From Lachnospiraceae bacterium NSJ-143 (GTDB taxonomy: Bacteria > Bacillota > Clostridia > Lachnospirales > Anaerotignaceae), in NCBI GenBank assembly GCA_022867625.1, contig JALIFM010000001.1:62001-126000 (forward strand): 64,000 nucleotides of DNA, given 5' to 3'. Positions 53,004-61,544 of the stretch are shown piece by piece. A model generated the notes under the pieces. It saw only the letters and a list, made by a program, of their open reading frames with translations. It was not told where the DNA came from and did no database searches. A program made the translations under genes and the position numbers. Numbering within the stretch: the stretch's first letter is position 1; every line of letters starts with the position of its first letter.

Positions 53004-54236
53004 ATGAAGGTTGAACTTAAAAGGTACTTGGCCCTGGGTATTACGCTTACATGCGTTTTGCTTATAGGGATTGTTATGTACTTTTGTATAGGCAAGTACG
53101 GAATTATGATAAAACAGATAAAGGGAATAATCCATATAATTTCACCTTTTATATATGGTGGCGCATTGGCGTATGTACTTTCGCCGCTGTGCAATTTTCT
53201 TGAAAGAAACATTGAGGAGAGCTGTTCAAAATATATATCGTCTGAAACTAGGGTGCGCAGAATTTCAGAAAAGCTTGCCATAGTGTTTGCCTATATATTC
53301 TTGTGCATAATTATATATATATTCCTCAAGCTTGTAATGCCTCAGGTAATAGAAAGCCTCAAGTCGATTATAAATATAGTGCCTGAGTGGATTAATAAAT
53401 TATACGAATGGTATGAGAAACTGGCAGAAACAAACCCTGAGCTTGGCTCATCGCTTAACGATTATGCAAACAAGCTGTATGAAAGGGCAAATGGGTTTAT
53501 ACAAAGCGGTGTTCTGAGCAACGCAAAGCAGATACTGAGTGAGTTTTCTACCCGTATGTTTGAGTTTGTAAAGGGTATTTTAAATATTGTTGTGGCGCTG
53601 ATAGTGTCAATATATGTGCTTAACAACAGAAAGACATTCAAGGCACAGTTTAAGAAGCTGGTTTACGCGGTGCTTAAAAAGGATATGGCCGAAACACTGC
53701 TTGACGAGCTGAGGTTTGCGGATTCGTCATTCGGCGGCTTTATTATAGGCAAGCTTATAGATTCATTTATAATAGGTATAATAGCGTTTGTTGTGCTTTA
53801 CATTATGCGTATGCCTTATGTAATGCTGCTTGCCATTATAATAGGCATAACAAACATTATCCCGTTTTTCGGCCCTATTATAGGTGCTGTCCCGGGAGTT
53901 ATACTTATACTTTTTACAAGCCCGCTTAAAGCGCTGTATTTTATTGTATTCATATTTATTCTTCAGCAGTTTGACGGCAATATACTGGGGCCTAAGATAT
54001 TGGGCGATAAAGTGGGCATACCAAGCTTTTGGGTGCTGTTTTCGATTATAGTATTCGGGAGCATATGGGGTGTAATAGGCATGATTGTAGGTGTTCCGCT
54101 TTTTGCTGTTATTATTGACATAGTAGCAAAATTTGTAAATAATAAGCTCAGTAAAAAGGGGCTTTCGTGTAATACAGAGGATTATTATTCGCCAAGCAGG
54201 CCGTTTCTGGGCAAGAAAAAGATATCAAAAAAATAA
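53004..54236 (+). CDS. AI-2E family membrane protein
   Basis: 410-aa member of the AI-2E/PerM (YdiK/YtvI) family, about eight helices. The N-terminal pair leads to a large extracytoplasmic loop (about 110-180) with YEKLAETNPELGSSLNDYAN and to the conserved second half: VLYIMRMPYVMLLAIIIGI (19 residues), TNIIPFFGPIIGAVPG and DGNILGPKILGDKVG. Members are linked to Na+(Li+)/H+ antiport or to export; the autoinducer name is not proof of function. ATG at 53004 follows GGAGG by 7 nt. Confidence 0.92.
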   Translation: MKVELKRYLALGITLTCVLLIGIVMYFCIGKYGIMIKQIKGIIHIISPFIYGGALAYVLSPLCNFLERNIEESCSKYISSETRVRRISEKLAIVFAYIFLCIIIYIFLKLVMPQVIESLKSIINIVPEWINKLYEWYEKLAETNPELGSSLNDYANKLYERANGFIQSGVLSNAKQILSEFSTRMFEFVKGILNIVVALIVSIYVLNNRKTFKAQFKKLVYAVLKKDMAETLLDELRFADSSFGGFIIGKLIDSFIIGIIAFVVLYIMRMPYVMLLAIIIGITNIIPFFGPIIGAVPGVILILFTSPLKALYFIVFIFILQQFDGNILGPKILGDKVGIPSFWVLFSIIVFGSIWGVIGMIVGVPLFAVIIDIVAKFVNNKLSKKGLSCNTEDYYSPSRPFLGKKKISKK

Positions 54237-54259
54237 CTTGCCTTGACCTGAAATTTTCG

Positions 54260-54286
54260 CGGAGCGCTTTTTGGCGCTCCGTTTAT
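54260..54286 (+). terminator. Terminator of the AI-2E gene
   Basis: CGGAGCGC (54260-54267) pairs with GCGCTCCG (54274-54281); the T run is short. Confidence 0.65.
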
Positions 54287-54324
54287 GTTTAAAACAGGCG
54301 AAAAGAACAGCGGAGGAAAAATAC

Positions 54325-55539
54325 ATGGACAAAATAATTATTGCGCCGGATGCAGCCTTTATAATTGAGGAGCTGAGAAAAAACGGTTTTGAGGGGCATA
54401 TTGTAGGCGGGTGCGTAAGAGACGCCCTTATGGGAACAGCGCCGCATGACTATGATATAACCACATCGGCAAAGCCTGAGGAAGTAAAAAAAATATTTGA
54501 CCATACCTTCGATACGGGCATTGAGCATGGCACTGTAACGGTTGTGCTCAATAAGGCCAACTATGAGGTTACTACATTCCGCGTGGACGGCTCCTATGAG
54601 GACTGCCGCCACCCTAAAGAGGTAAGCTTTACAAGGGATTTGCATGAGGATTTGCTCCGGCGTGATTTTACAATGAATGCCATAGCCTATAATCCTTATG
54701 ACGGGTTTACCGATATATTCGGGGGCATGGAGGATATAAAAAATAAAATAATAAGGGGCGTTGGAGAGCCTGCCGAAAGATTCCGCGAGGACGCGCTCAG
54801 AATGCTGAGGGCTGTAAGGTTTTCGGCGCAGCTGGGGTTTGATATTGAGCCTGAAACAAGGACGGCCCTTATGGAAAATGCCGGACTTATAAAAAATATC
54901 AGCTCAGAAAGGATACGCGAGGAGCTTACCAAGCTTCTTTTGTCAGAATATACAGAAAAAATAAGCCTGCTTTGGGAAACAGGGCTATTAGGATATATCT
55001 CAAAAAGACTGAGCAAATCATTACAGGGCCATGAGCAGGAAATCTTGGGCCAGTTTTCACGCTGCAAAAAAATACCGGCAGTACTGTTTGCTGTACTCAC
55101 GCAGTTTGTGTCCCAAAGTGAAATAAAGGCGGAGCTTTCTTTATATAAGTTTGACAATAAAACGCTTGGACAGATTCTTGTGCTTAATAGCCTTGCTAAG
55201 AGCGAGGTACTGTCGGACAGTCTCAGTGTGAGAGTGACTGCGGCAAAATATGGTATAGAAAACACCAGACTCTTTTACTTTATGAAACAGGCCATGGGTG
55301 TGAGCGATGCCTTTTGCGCTGAAAGCACTCTGGAAAGCGAGATTAAGGCGGGGCACTGCCTTGCGGTTAAGGATATGAAAATTTCCGGAAGGGATTTAAT
55401 AGCGCTTGGGTTTGAGCCGGGCAAGCGTATGGGCGAGGTCATTAACGCTGTTTTTGGTGAGGTTTTAAAAAATCCTCAGCTTAACACGTATGAAAATCTG
55501 GAAAAATTGGCAAAAGAAATTTTTATCAATAATATTTGA
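54325..55539 (+). CDS. cca: CCA tRNA nucleotidyltransferase
   Basis: 404-aa class II enzyme that adds CCA to tRNA 3' ends. The head domain has GGCVRDALMG and DYDITTSA (the Asp pair that binds metal), and the neck has RRDFTMNAIAYNP and EDALRMLRAVRFSAQLGF. No HD domain is visible at the C-terminus, so it is the Gram-positive form without phosphatase. It is needed here because the tRNA and tmRNA genes in the window do not encode CCA. ATG at 54325 follows GCGGAGG; the frame is open further upstream without a site. Confidence 0.96.
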   Translation: MDKIIIAPDAAFIIEELRKNGFEGHIVGGCVRDALMGTAPHDYDITTSAKPEEVKKIFDHTFDTGIEHGTVTVVLNKANYEVTTFRVDGSYEDCRHPKEVSFTRDLHEDLLRRDFTMNAIAYNPYDGFTDIFGGMEDIKNKIIRGVGEPAERFREDALRMLRAVRFSAQLGFDIEPETRTALMENAGLIKNISSERIREELTKLLLSEYTEKISLLWETGLLGYISKRLSKSLQGHEQEILGQFSRCKKIPAVLFAVLTQFVSQSEIKAELSLYKFDNKTLGQILVLNSLAKSEVLSDSLSVRVTAAKYGIENTRLFYFMKQAMGVSDAFCAESTLESEIKAGHCLAVKDMKISGRDLIALGFEPGKRMGEVINAVFGEVLKNPQLNTYENLEKLAKEIFINNI

Positions 55540-55594
55540 ACATAAGCCCTCATAAAATGTACAACAGGCCATTGCCTGATATGGGGGATTTGTT

Positions 55595-56584
55595 ATGGAC
55601 GAAATATATGAAAAAATTCTTTTGAACGGCTACGGTTTGAAACTTTACTCGGCTCAGAGGATAAGAACCTGCCTTATATGCTCAACCAGCGGGGGAGTAA
55701 TGGCTTTAAAAAAACAGCCGTCAGACGCGCTTATGGTTTCGTTTGAGGCTGAGGGCAGAAATAAGCTGTTGGAAAACGGTTTTGAAAGCATAAACAGCTT
55801 TATTAAATCCGTTGAAGGGGATTTCTGCTATACTTACTCTGAGCAAAACTACACGCTGGAGCCATATGCTGAGCTTTTAAACCCGGATATGGAAAATACA
55901 AAAACAGTGCTGGATGCTGTAAAGACTCTCTCCCTTATGCATAACGCCGCCTACGGTTTGGATTTTGACGGTGGAAGGAGCGCTCTTGGAAGGCTGCCGG
56001 AGATGTTTAAAAAGCGTGCGGGAGAGCTTAAGCACATAAGAAAAGATATAATGCGACGCGGGGATTACGATATTATGGATATTATAATTAAAACGCATTA
56101 TAATTATTTCCTCCGCAGGGCAGAGGAGGCGGTAAGCCGCCTTGAAGATTCGGGCTATGACCGCATAGTGGGTGAGGCGCGGGAAAAAAGGACTTTCTGC
56201 CATAACTCATTTAAAAGCGGCAATTTTATGCTCACCCGTTCGGGCGGTGTATTTATTGAAAGCATGCCTAAAATCGCCTATGATATACCTGTGTGGGATA
56301 TAGCGTTTTTCCTCAGGAGAATGATGAAAAGGCCAGACTTTGACGCTGAATATACAGTCAGGATACTGGACACATACGCAAAGTACTCCGATTTCAGCAG
56401 AAATGACGAATCGGTTGTGGAGGCAATACTGCTTTTTCCATGGAAATTTATGAGCCTTTGCAACGAGTACTACAATAAAAAAAGGAACTACTGCCTTATT
56501 CCGGCCGCTGAAAGGTTTCAGAGATGCGTTGAGGCCTCGCTTAACGAGGAAAATATACTTTCGCGCCTGTCAAAAAGGGTGTGA
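55595..56584 (+). CDS. CotS-family spore coat protein (degenerate kinase fold)
   Basis: 329-aa protein with the aminoglycoside-phosphotransferase/CotS (YsxE/YutH) fold. CFCHNSFKSGNFML (about 205) is the position of the catalytic HxD loop, but the catalytic Asp is replaced, and IESMPKIAYDIPVWDIAFFLRR replaces the DFG-like element, so it is probably not an active kinase. Members are part of the spore coat and need CotE or similar for assembly. ATG at 55595 with GGGGGAT. It is transcribed together with or just after cca, ending at a strong terminator. Mother-cell expression is expected, but no SigK or SigE promoter is clear. Confidence 0.82.
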   Translation: MDEIYEKILLNGYGLKLYSAQRIRTCLICSTSGGVMALKKQPSDALMVSFEAEGRNKLLENGFESINSFIKSVEGDFCYTYSEQNYTLEPYAELLNPDMENTKTVLDAVKTLSLMHNAAYGLDFDGGRSALGRLPEMFKKRAGELKHIRKDIMRRGDYDIMDIIIKTHYNYFLRRAEEAVSRLEDSGYDRIVGEAREKRTFCHNSFKSGNFMLTRSGGVFIESMPKIAYDIPVWDIAFFLRRMMKRPDFDAEYTVRILDTYAKYSDFSRNDESVVEAILLFPWKFMSLCNEYYNKKRNYCLIPAAERFQRCVEASLNEENILSRLSKRV

Positions 56585-56622
56585 GGAAAAAATTTGTGCC
56601 ATAATATGTAAACCTGAGTATT

Positions 56623-56658
56623 AAATGCCCGAATCCTGAAAGGATTGCGGGCATTTTG
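56623..56658 (+). terminator. Terminator of the CotS-like gene
   Basis: Long stem AAATGCCCG...AATCCT with AGGATT...CGGGCATTT (56623-56637 with 56641-56656, one bulged G). Confidence 0.85.
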
Positions 56659-56691
56659 CTGTTTAACGCTGTTTTGGTATTATATTTTTGC

Positions 56692-56720
56692 TTGCTCTTT
56701 TAATGAAATAATAATAGAAT
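56692..56720 (+). promoter_or_regulatory. Promoter of the PEGA gene
   Basis: TTGCTC (56692-56697), 17-bp spacer, TAGAAT (56715-56720). Confidence 0.4.
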
Positions 56721-56806
56721 ATAGTAAAAGTATATTTGGAACAGAGCACACTCAAAGGCAGCTTTATGAGCGTGTTTGAAAAATAATTATGTAAAGGCGG
56801 TATGCC

Positions 56807-58258
56807 ATGGGAAACTATAATTTTGAAAATGACGATAAGGATTTTGGCGAGACAAGGCGTCTTGATACTATACATAAGGAAGTACACAAGATTGAGAAGA
56901 ATTTAAAAAACGGGGTTTCTGCTGTAAAGACCGGCCCCAGCGGTGAGAACAGGGTCTTTGGCATAAAAATATCAACGGCTGTTGTGATTATTATTTTATG
57001 CGCGGCTTTTATACTTACAGGCTGCTATGTACTTTTTAAGATGATAGGCTCATCTGGCGCGCAGCCGCAGGATATTAAAAGCAAAGGCGAAAATGGAAAT
57101 ACTGCTCTGCTTCAGAATGGGAATGACGACTCGTCTATATCCTGTGGGGTTATAACCGAAAAGGGCACAAAAAATATGATTGTGCTCAGTGTTTCGACAG
57201 GTGAGAAAAGGCAGGTTGAAATTTCAAACAGCACTGTAATCACAGGCGCAAACGGAGGGAAAATTTCCCTTAAGGACCTGGTAAGGGGCGATATTGTAAG
57301 CGTCAGGTTTTCTGCTGAAGGTGAGGCGGAACAGATACGATTCCCTGAGGAGGCATGGCACTATACTGATGTTTCCGGTGTTAATATAGACGCGGCTGCA
57401 ATGACAGCTGAGCTGGATGGAAAATACTTTTCATACGACAATGAGACAATATTTACATATCAGGGTGAAAATATTTATCCGGGAGATATTGAGGAATGTG
57501 ATTTGATAACGCTCTACGGTATAGGCGGTAATCTTTTAAGCGCCAAGGTTGAAAAATACCACGGCTATATAGTGCTTAAAAACGCTGAGGAGATAGAGGA
57601 TATGGCTGTGGTAGTTGATTTTGGAGAGCCGCAGGACGCTTCAAACTATATTATACCTGTAAGTGAGGGAAAACACACAATAGTTGTTTCGGGGTCAAAT
57701 ATAGATGAATACATGAGCGAAGTTGAGGTGGGCGAAAAGGAAAGACTGGAGGTTGATTTATCAAAGGCTTCAGAGGCGTCCAGGATAATACTCAATGTAA
57801 ATGTACCGGAGTATAACGTGACCATAAACGGCATAGCCTACCCTAAAAACACAACGGAGGCCGCTGTGAGCAGAGGAATGTATGACATAGTAATAACAGC
57901 GGAGGGATATAAGGAGTTTTCGGCAAAGGCCGACTGTACAAAGGACGATGCGCATATAGATGTTAAGCTGGAAAAATCAGCGGGGCAGGCTGCTGTGCAG
58001 CCAAACAGCGGGACAAAGCCGGCTGAGGCAAACGGCGGCAAAAGCGGCGAAGGCGCGGTACAGGGCAGCCTTACAGTGTTTACAGAGCCGGGCTGGGCAA
58101 AGATATATGTAGATGGAAATTATGTAGGCGTAGCGCCTGTTATGGTAAAGCTTGACTATGGCAAACATAATATAAAGGCAAAAGATGATTCCGGAGTTGT
58201 TGAGGAAAAAGACATAAATATCGACGGGCCGGATAAGACAGTTAAAATAGAATTTTAA
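56807..58258 (+). CDS. Membrane-anchored PEGA-domain protein
   Basis: 483 aa. A cytoplasmic N-terminus (about 1-55, charged) is followed by one membrane helix (about 57-80; STAVVIIILCAAFILTGCY), then a beta-rich extracellular part and two PEGA domains near the end: about 340-395 (VPEYNVTINGIAYPKNTTEA) and about 425-483 (TVFTEPGWAKIYVDGNYVG). PEGA domains are S-layer/surface-associated Ig-like modules. A short Pro/Gly/Lys linker separates them. Position 17 nt upstream of a phosphohexomutase gene suggests one operon, but no functional link is known. Confidence 0.82.
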   Translation: MGNYNFENDDKDFGETRRLDTIHKEVHKIEKNLKNGVSAVKTGPSGENRVFGIKISTAVVIIILCAAFILTGCYVLFKMIGSSGAQPQDIKSKGENGNTALLQNGNDDSSISCGVITEKGTKNMIVLSVSTGEKRQVEISNSTVITGANGGKISLKDLVRGDIVSVRFSAEGEAEQIRFPEEAWHYTDVSGVNIDAAAMTAELDGKYFSYDNETIFTYQGENIYPGDIEECDLITLYGIGGNLLSAKVEKYHGYIVLKNAEEIEDMAVVVDFGEPQDASNYIIPVSEGKHTIVVSGSNIDEYMSEVEVGEKERLEVDLSKASEASRIILNVNVPEYNVTINGIAYPKNTTEAAVSRGMYDIVITAEGYKEFSAKADCTKDDAHIDVKLEKSAGQAAVQPNSGTKPAEANGGKSGEGAVQGSLTVFTEPGWAKIYVDGNYVGVAPVMVKLDYGKHNIKAKDDSGVVEEKDINIDGPDKTVKIEF

Positions 58259-58274
58259 AACAGGGGGAACAGGC

Positions 58275-60008
58275 ATGGACTATAAGGAAAAATACGAAAG
58301 CTGGATAAACGATTCCTATTTTGATGAATCCACAAGGGCAGAGCTTAAGGCTATAGCCAATGATGATAAGGAGATAAAGGAGAGGTTTTACAAGGACCTT
58401 GAATTTGGCACAGGAGGTCTGAGGGGAATAATAGGCGCCGGCACTAACCGTATTAATATATATACTGTAGGAAAAGCAACTCAGGGCCTTGCGGACTATA
58501 TTTTACAGAACAGTCCATGTGGAAAGACTAAGGGTGTGGCAATAGCCTATGACTCAAGGAATATGTCGCCGGAGTTTGCCAGGAAGGCAGGACTTACCAT
58601 GTGCGCCAACGGCATTAAAGCGTATGTGTTCGACTCGCTTCGCCCTACACCGGAACTGTCATTTGCCGTAAGACATTTAGGCTGCATAGCTGGTATAGTG
58701 ATTACAGCAAGCCATAACCCTCCGGAGTATAACGGGTATAAGGTTTACTGGCAGGACGGCGGACAGGTGCCATACCCGAGAGACGGCGAGATTATTGAAA
58801 AGGTCAACGCTGTTGAGCGTTTTTCTGATGTAAAGGTAATGGAATACGATGACGCTGTAAAAGCCGGGCTTTATGTTACAGTAGGAAAGGAAATAGATGA
58901 CGAGTATATAAAAAATGTAAAGGCCCAGTCGTTGAATCCGGATGTTGTTTCGGCTACAGCTGACAGCCTCAGGATAGTGTATACACCTCTGCACGGAACC
59001 GGAAACATACCGGTAAGGCGGGTTTTGAGTGAAACAGGCTTTAAAAATGTTTATGTGGTGCCTCAGCAGGAGCTTCCGGACAGCAGCTTTTCAACAGTGG
59101 GATACCCTAACCCGGAGGACCCGAAGGCATTTACACTTGCTGTAGAGCTTGCCAGAAAGGTAGACGCCGATGTTATTATAGGCACTGACCCGGACTGCGA
59201 CCGCGTGGGCGCTGTTGTAAAAAATTCAGACGGCGAGTATGTGGTGCTGACAGGAAACATGACGGGAGCGCTGCTTACAAATTACGTGCTTTCACAGAGA
59301 AAGCTTAAGGGCACACTTCCGGCCAACGGCGCTGTTGTAAAGACTATAGTCACAACTGAGATGATAAGGCCTATAGCGGCGGAATACGGTATAAAGCTTT
59401 TTGATGTTCTCACCGGATTTAAATATATCGGTGAGAAGATAAAGCAGTTTGAGGAAACCGGCGATTATTCATTTGTTTTTGGATTTGAGGAAAGCTATGG
59501 CTGTCTTTCCGGCACATACGCCAGAGATAAGGACGCAGTTGTTGCTTCAATGCTTATATCTGAGCTTACAGCGTTTTATAAGGCACAGGGAAAAACGCTC
59601 TATGACGGGCTTATTGAGCTTTATGAAAAATACGGCTATTACCGTGAAGGGATAACATCAATAACATTAAAGGGCATAGAGGGCGTCGAAAAAATCAGGT
59701 ATATAATGGAAAGCCTGAGGAAAAACCCGCCTAAGGAATTTCTTGGCAACAATGTAATGTGGCTCAGAGACTATACAAAAAATGAGTTTAAAAATGTGCT
59801 TACCGGTGAAACTGAGCAAAACAGACTGCCGTCTTCCAATGTACTGCACTATACACTGGAAAACGGAGACTGGGTATGTGTAAGGCCTTCCGGCACAGAG
59901 CCTAAGCTTAAGATTTATTACGGAATCAAGGGAACGGGCCTTGACGACGCCGAGAGAAAGACTGAAGCTATGGGAGCGTATATGAAGGAACTGGTTGAAA
60001 GCCTGTAA
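58275..60008 (+). CDS. Phosphoglucomutase/phosphomannomutase (alpha-D-phosphohexomutase family)
   Basis: 577-aa PgcA-type enzyme interconverting hexose 1- and 6-phosphates for wall polymer and glycogen precursors. The phospho-Ser loop is GIVITASHNPPEYNGYK (about 140), the Mg-binding loop is GTDPDCDRVG (about 303), the sugar-binding loop is FGFEESYGC (about 405) and the phosphate-binding loop is RPSGTEPKLKIYY (about 540). The length and the Asp/Glu pattern match the long, glucose-specific Gram-positive members. Co-transcribed with the PEGA gene. Confidence 0.94.
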   Translation: MDYKEKYESWINDSYFDESTRAELKAIANDDKEIKERFYKDLEFGTGGLRGIIGAGTNRINIYTVGKATQGLADYILQNSPCGKTKGVAIAYDSRNMSPEFARKAGLTMCANGIKAYVFDSLRPTPELSFAVRHLGCIAGIVITASHNPPEYNGYKVYWQDGGQVPYPRDGEIIEKVNAVERFSDVKVMEYDDAVKAGLYVTVGKEIDDEYIKNVKAQSLNPDVVSATADSLRIVYTPLHGTGNIPVRRVLSETGFKNVYVVPQQELPDSSFSTVGYPNPEDPKAFTLAVELARKVDADVIIGTDPDCDRVGAVVKNSDGEYVVLTGNMTGALLTNYVLSQRKLKGTLPANGAVVKTIVTTEMIRPIAAEYGIKLFDVLTGFKYIGEKIKQFEETGDYSFVFGFEESYGCLSGTYARDKDAVVASMLISELTAFYKAQGKTLYDGLIELYEKYGYYREGITSITLKGIEGVEKIRYIMESLRKNPPKEFLGNNVMWLRDYTKNEFKNVLTGETEQNRLPSSNVLHYTLENGDWVCVRPSGTEPKLKIYYGIKGTGLDDAERKTEAMGAYMKELVESL

Positions 60009-60034
60009 TGCCTGTATGACAATATTTATAAACG

Positions 60035-60070
60035 AAAAGCCCCTTTAATACAGGGCTTTTTGTTTTTTTA
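60035..60070 (+). terminator. Terminator of the phosphohexomutase gene
   Basis: AAAAGCCC (60035-60042) pairs with GGGCTTTT (60053-60060), then Ts. Confidence 0.85.
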
Positions 60071-60170
60071 CAGACAAAATAAAAAAGCCGTGGTTTTATT
60101 TAGTTGCCTAAATATGTTTTATGTTATATCATAAAGTAAGTATATTTTTACTAAAGGGAGGCGGTAATTG

Positions 60171-60359
60171 ATGAATAAAAAATATCTGGCGTTGTTTTCT
60201 TTTGTGCTCTCGGTTATATCACCGCTTGTATGCTTCGCGTCTTCAGACGGGGGTTCAGGCGCTTCCGGGATTTTTAAAATTATCGCCGTTATTATGGTGG
60301 TGCTTTTTCTTGTCACAACGGCGCTTATTGTGCTTTTTGCAAAAAATATGAAAAAGTAA
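60171..60359 (+). CDS. Small exported or membrane protein next to sortase
   Basis: 62 aa: a signal-like first helix (about 4-23, ending C-F-A), a Ser/Gly-rich external stretch (SSDGGSGASG) and a second helix (about 34-56), finishing in Lys-rich K-N-M-K-K. No family recognised. ATG at 60171 with GGGAGGCGG 9 nt upstream; a TTG at 60168 is also in frame. It lies 24 nt before the sortase B gene, so the two are probably one unit. A candidate promoter is TTGCCT (60104-60109) with TATATC (60125-60130), 15-bp spacer. Confidence 0.6.
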   Translation: MNKKYLALFSFVLSVISPLVCFASSDGGSGASGIFKIIAVIMVVLFLVTTALIVLFAKNMKK

Positions 60360-60383
60360 AAATTTCTTTCTGGAGTTGGTCAG

Positions 60384-61205
60384 ATGAGAAAATGGCTATA
60401 CAGGCTTGCCCTGTCAGCGTTTGTTTTAATAACTGCTGTAGCTGGGTTTAATATAATAAGCGGACTTGTTATGTACAGGCAGAACGCGGCTGTGACAAAA
60501 GAGGCGGAGGAAAAATTCACTCATTCAGATATTCCCGAAAAGGACAGGTCAGGGGCAAAAATAAACAGGTGGCAGGCAAAAGAAGCTGATGAACCGCCAC
60601 AGGAAAAAGTTGATTATTACTCTGCCCCTGAATTCACAGTAGATTTTGACAGTCTTACCGCCATAAACAGCGATGTAACAGGCTGGATATGGATGAGGGA
60701 TTCAAATATAAATATGCCGGTGCTCATGGGAGATTCAAATACCGACTACATTTATACCACCTATACAGGAAAGAGGAACTCCCTTGGCAGCATATTTGCA
60801 GACTACAGGAGCGAGGCAGATGATTTTTCCTGCCGGAATACTGTACTGTACGGGCATAATGGAAAGAACGGGGCTATGTTCGGCGATTTGAGGCATATGA
60901 CAGAAAACAGTTATTACAGGGAGCACCCATGCTTTTATATATTTACACCTGACGGAAATATAAGCCGGTATATCATCTATTCGGCTTATATTACCACAAA
61001 CGACAGCAGAAGCTATACTTTCCTGTTTGATGACAAGGGCTTTGGCGAGTATATAGATTATACAACCGCTCAGTCGTTTATTGATACGGACACAGCGCCG
61101 CAGGCGACAGATACAATAGTGACACTCTCTACCTGCACCAACGCTGGGGAAGACGACAGGTATATTGTTCACGGATATAAGGATAAATCGTTTGATAACA
61201 GTTAA
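60384..61205 (+). CDS. srtB: Class B sortase
   Basis: 273-aa membrane-anchored cysteine transpeptidase. An N-terminal anchor (about 6-27) is followed by a linker and the sortase fold. The catalytic His is in TVLYGHNGKNGAMFGDL (about 155), the Cys in VTLSTCTNA (about 251) and the Arg in DDRYIVHG (about 261). It lacks typical adjacent substrates: none of the neighbouring proteins ends in a sorting signal (NPQTN- or LPxTG-type plus helix and basic tail) in this window. A terminator follows. Confidence 0.92.
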   Translation: MRKWLYRLALSAFVLITAVAGFNIISGLVMYRQNAAVTKEAEEKFTHSDIPEKDRSGAKINRWQAKEADEPPQEKVDYYSAPEFTVDFDSLTAINSDVTGWIWMRDSNINMPVLMGDSNTDYIYTTYTGKRNSLGSIFADYRSEADDFSCRNTVLYGHNGKNGAMFGDLRHMTENSYYREHPCFYIFTPDGNISRYIIYSAYITTNDSRSYTFLFDDKGFGEYIDYTTAQSFIDTDTAPQATDTIVTLSTCTNAGEDDRYIVHGYKDKSFDNS

Positions 61206-61217
61206 CAGCAAAATTAT

Positions 61218-61246
61218 AAAAAGGCCGTCATGAGCGGCTTTTTTTG
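61218..61246 (+). terminator. Terminator of the sortase gene
   Basis: AAAAAGGCCG (61218-61227) pairs with CGGCTTTTTT (61235-61244) with one G-T pair. Confidence 0.78.
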
Positions 61247-61383
61247 TTGGGTAATGCGGTTAAACGGGTTTGGTTATACTGCCTTTATAGAAGCCTTTTC
61301 AGATGCTAAAATATTGAATTTTTGGGCAGAATTTTGCGTATTATTAAAAATTGACAAAAGATAGGAGTATTTTTTCAAATTTG

Positions 61384-61414
61384 TTGACAAATTTCTATGG
61401 GGGGGGGGTATTAT
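61384..61414 (+). promoter_or_regulatory. Promoter with poly-G spacer upstream of the SLH/InlB-repeat gene
   Basis: TTGACA (61384-61389), 19-bp spacer, TATTAT (61409-61414). Ten consecutive Gs (61399-61408) form the right half of the spacer. Loss of two Gs would give the optimal 17 bp. Leader of about 125 nt. A further TTGACA at 61351 has no matching -10. Confidence 0.65.
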
Positions 61415-61544
61415 GACTATGGATTATATGCGGTTTTTTCCAGTAATTTAGTTGAATGTAACTGCCGCTGGCGTTAAATTATTTTATGGTTGACAGCCCA
61501 TATAAATCCGGTTTTTTCTACTATAAGGAAGGGGGATTTTATTT

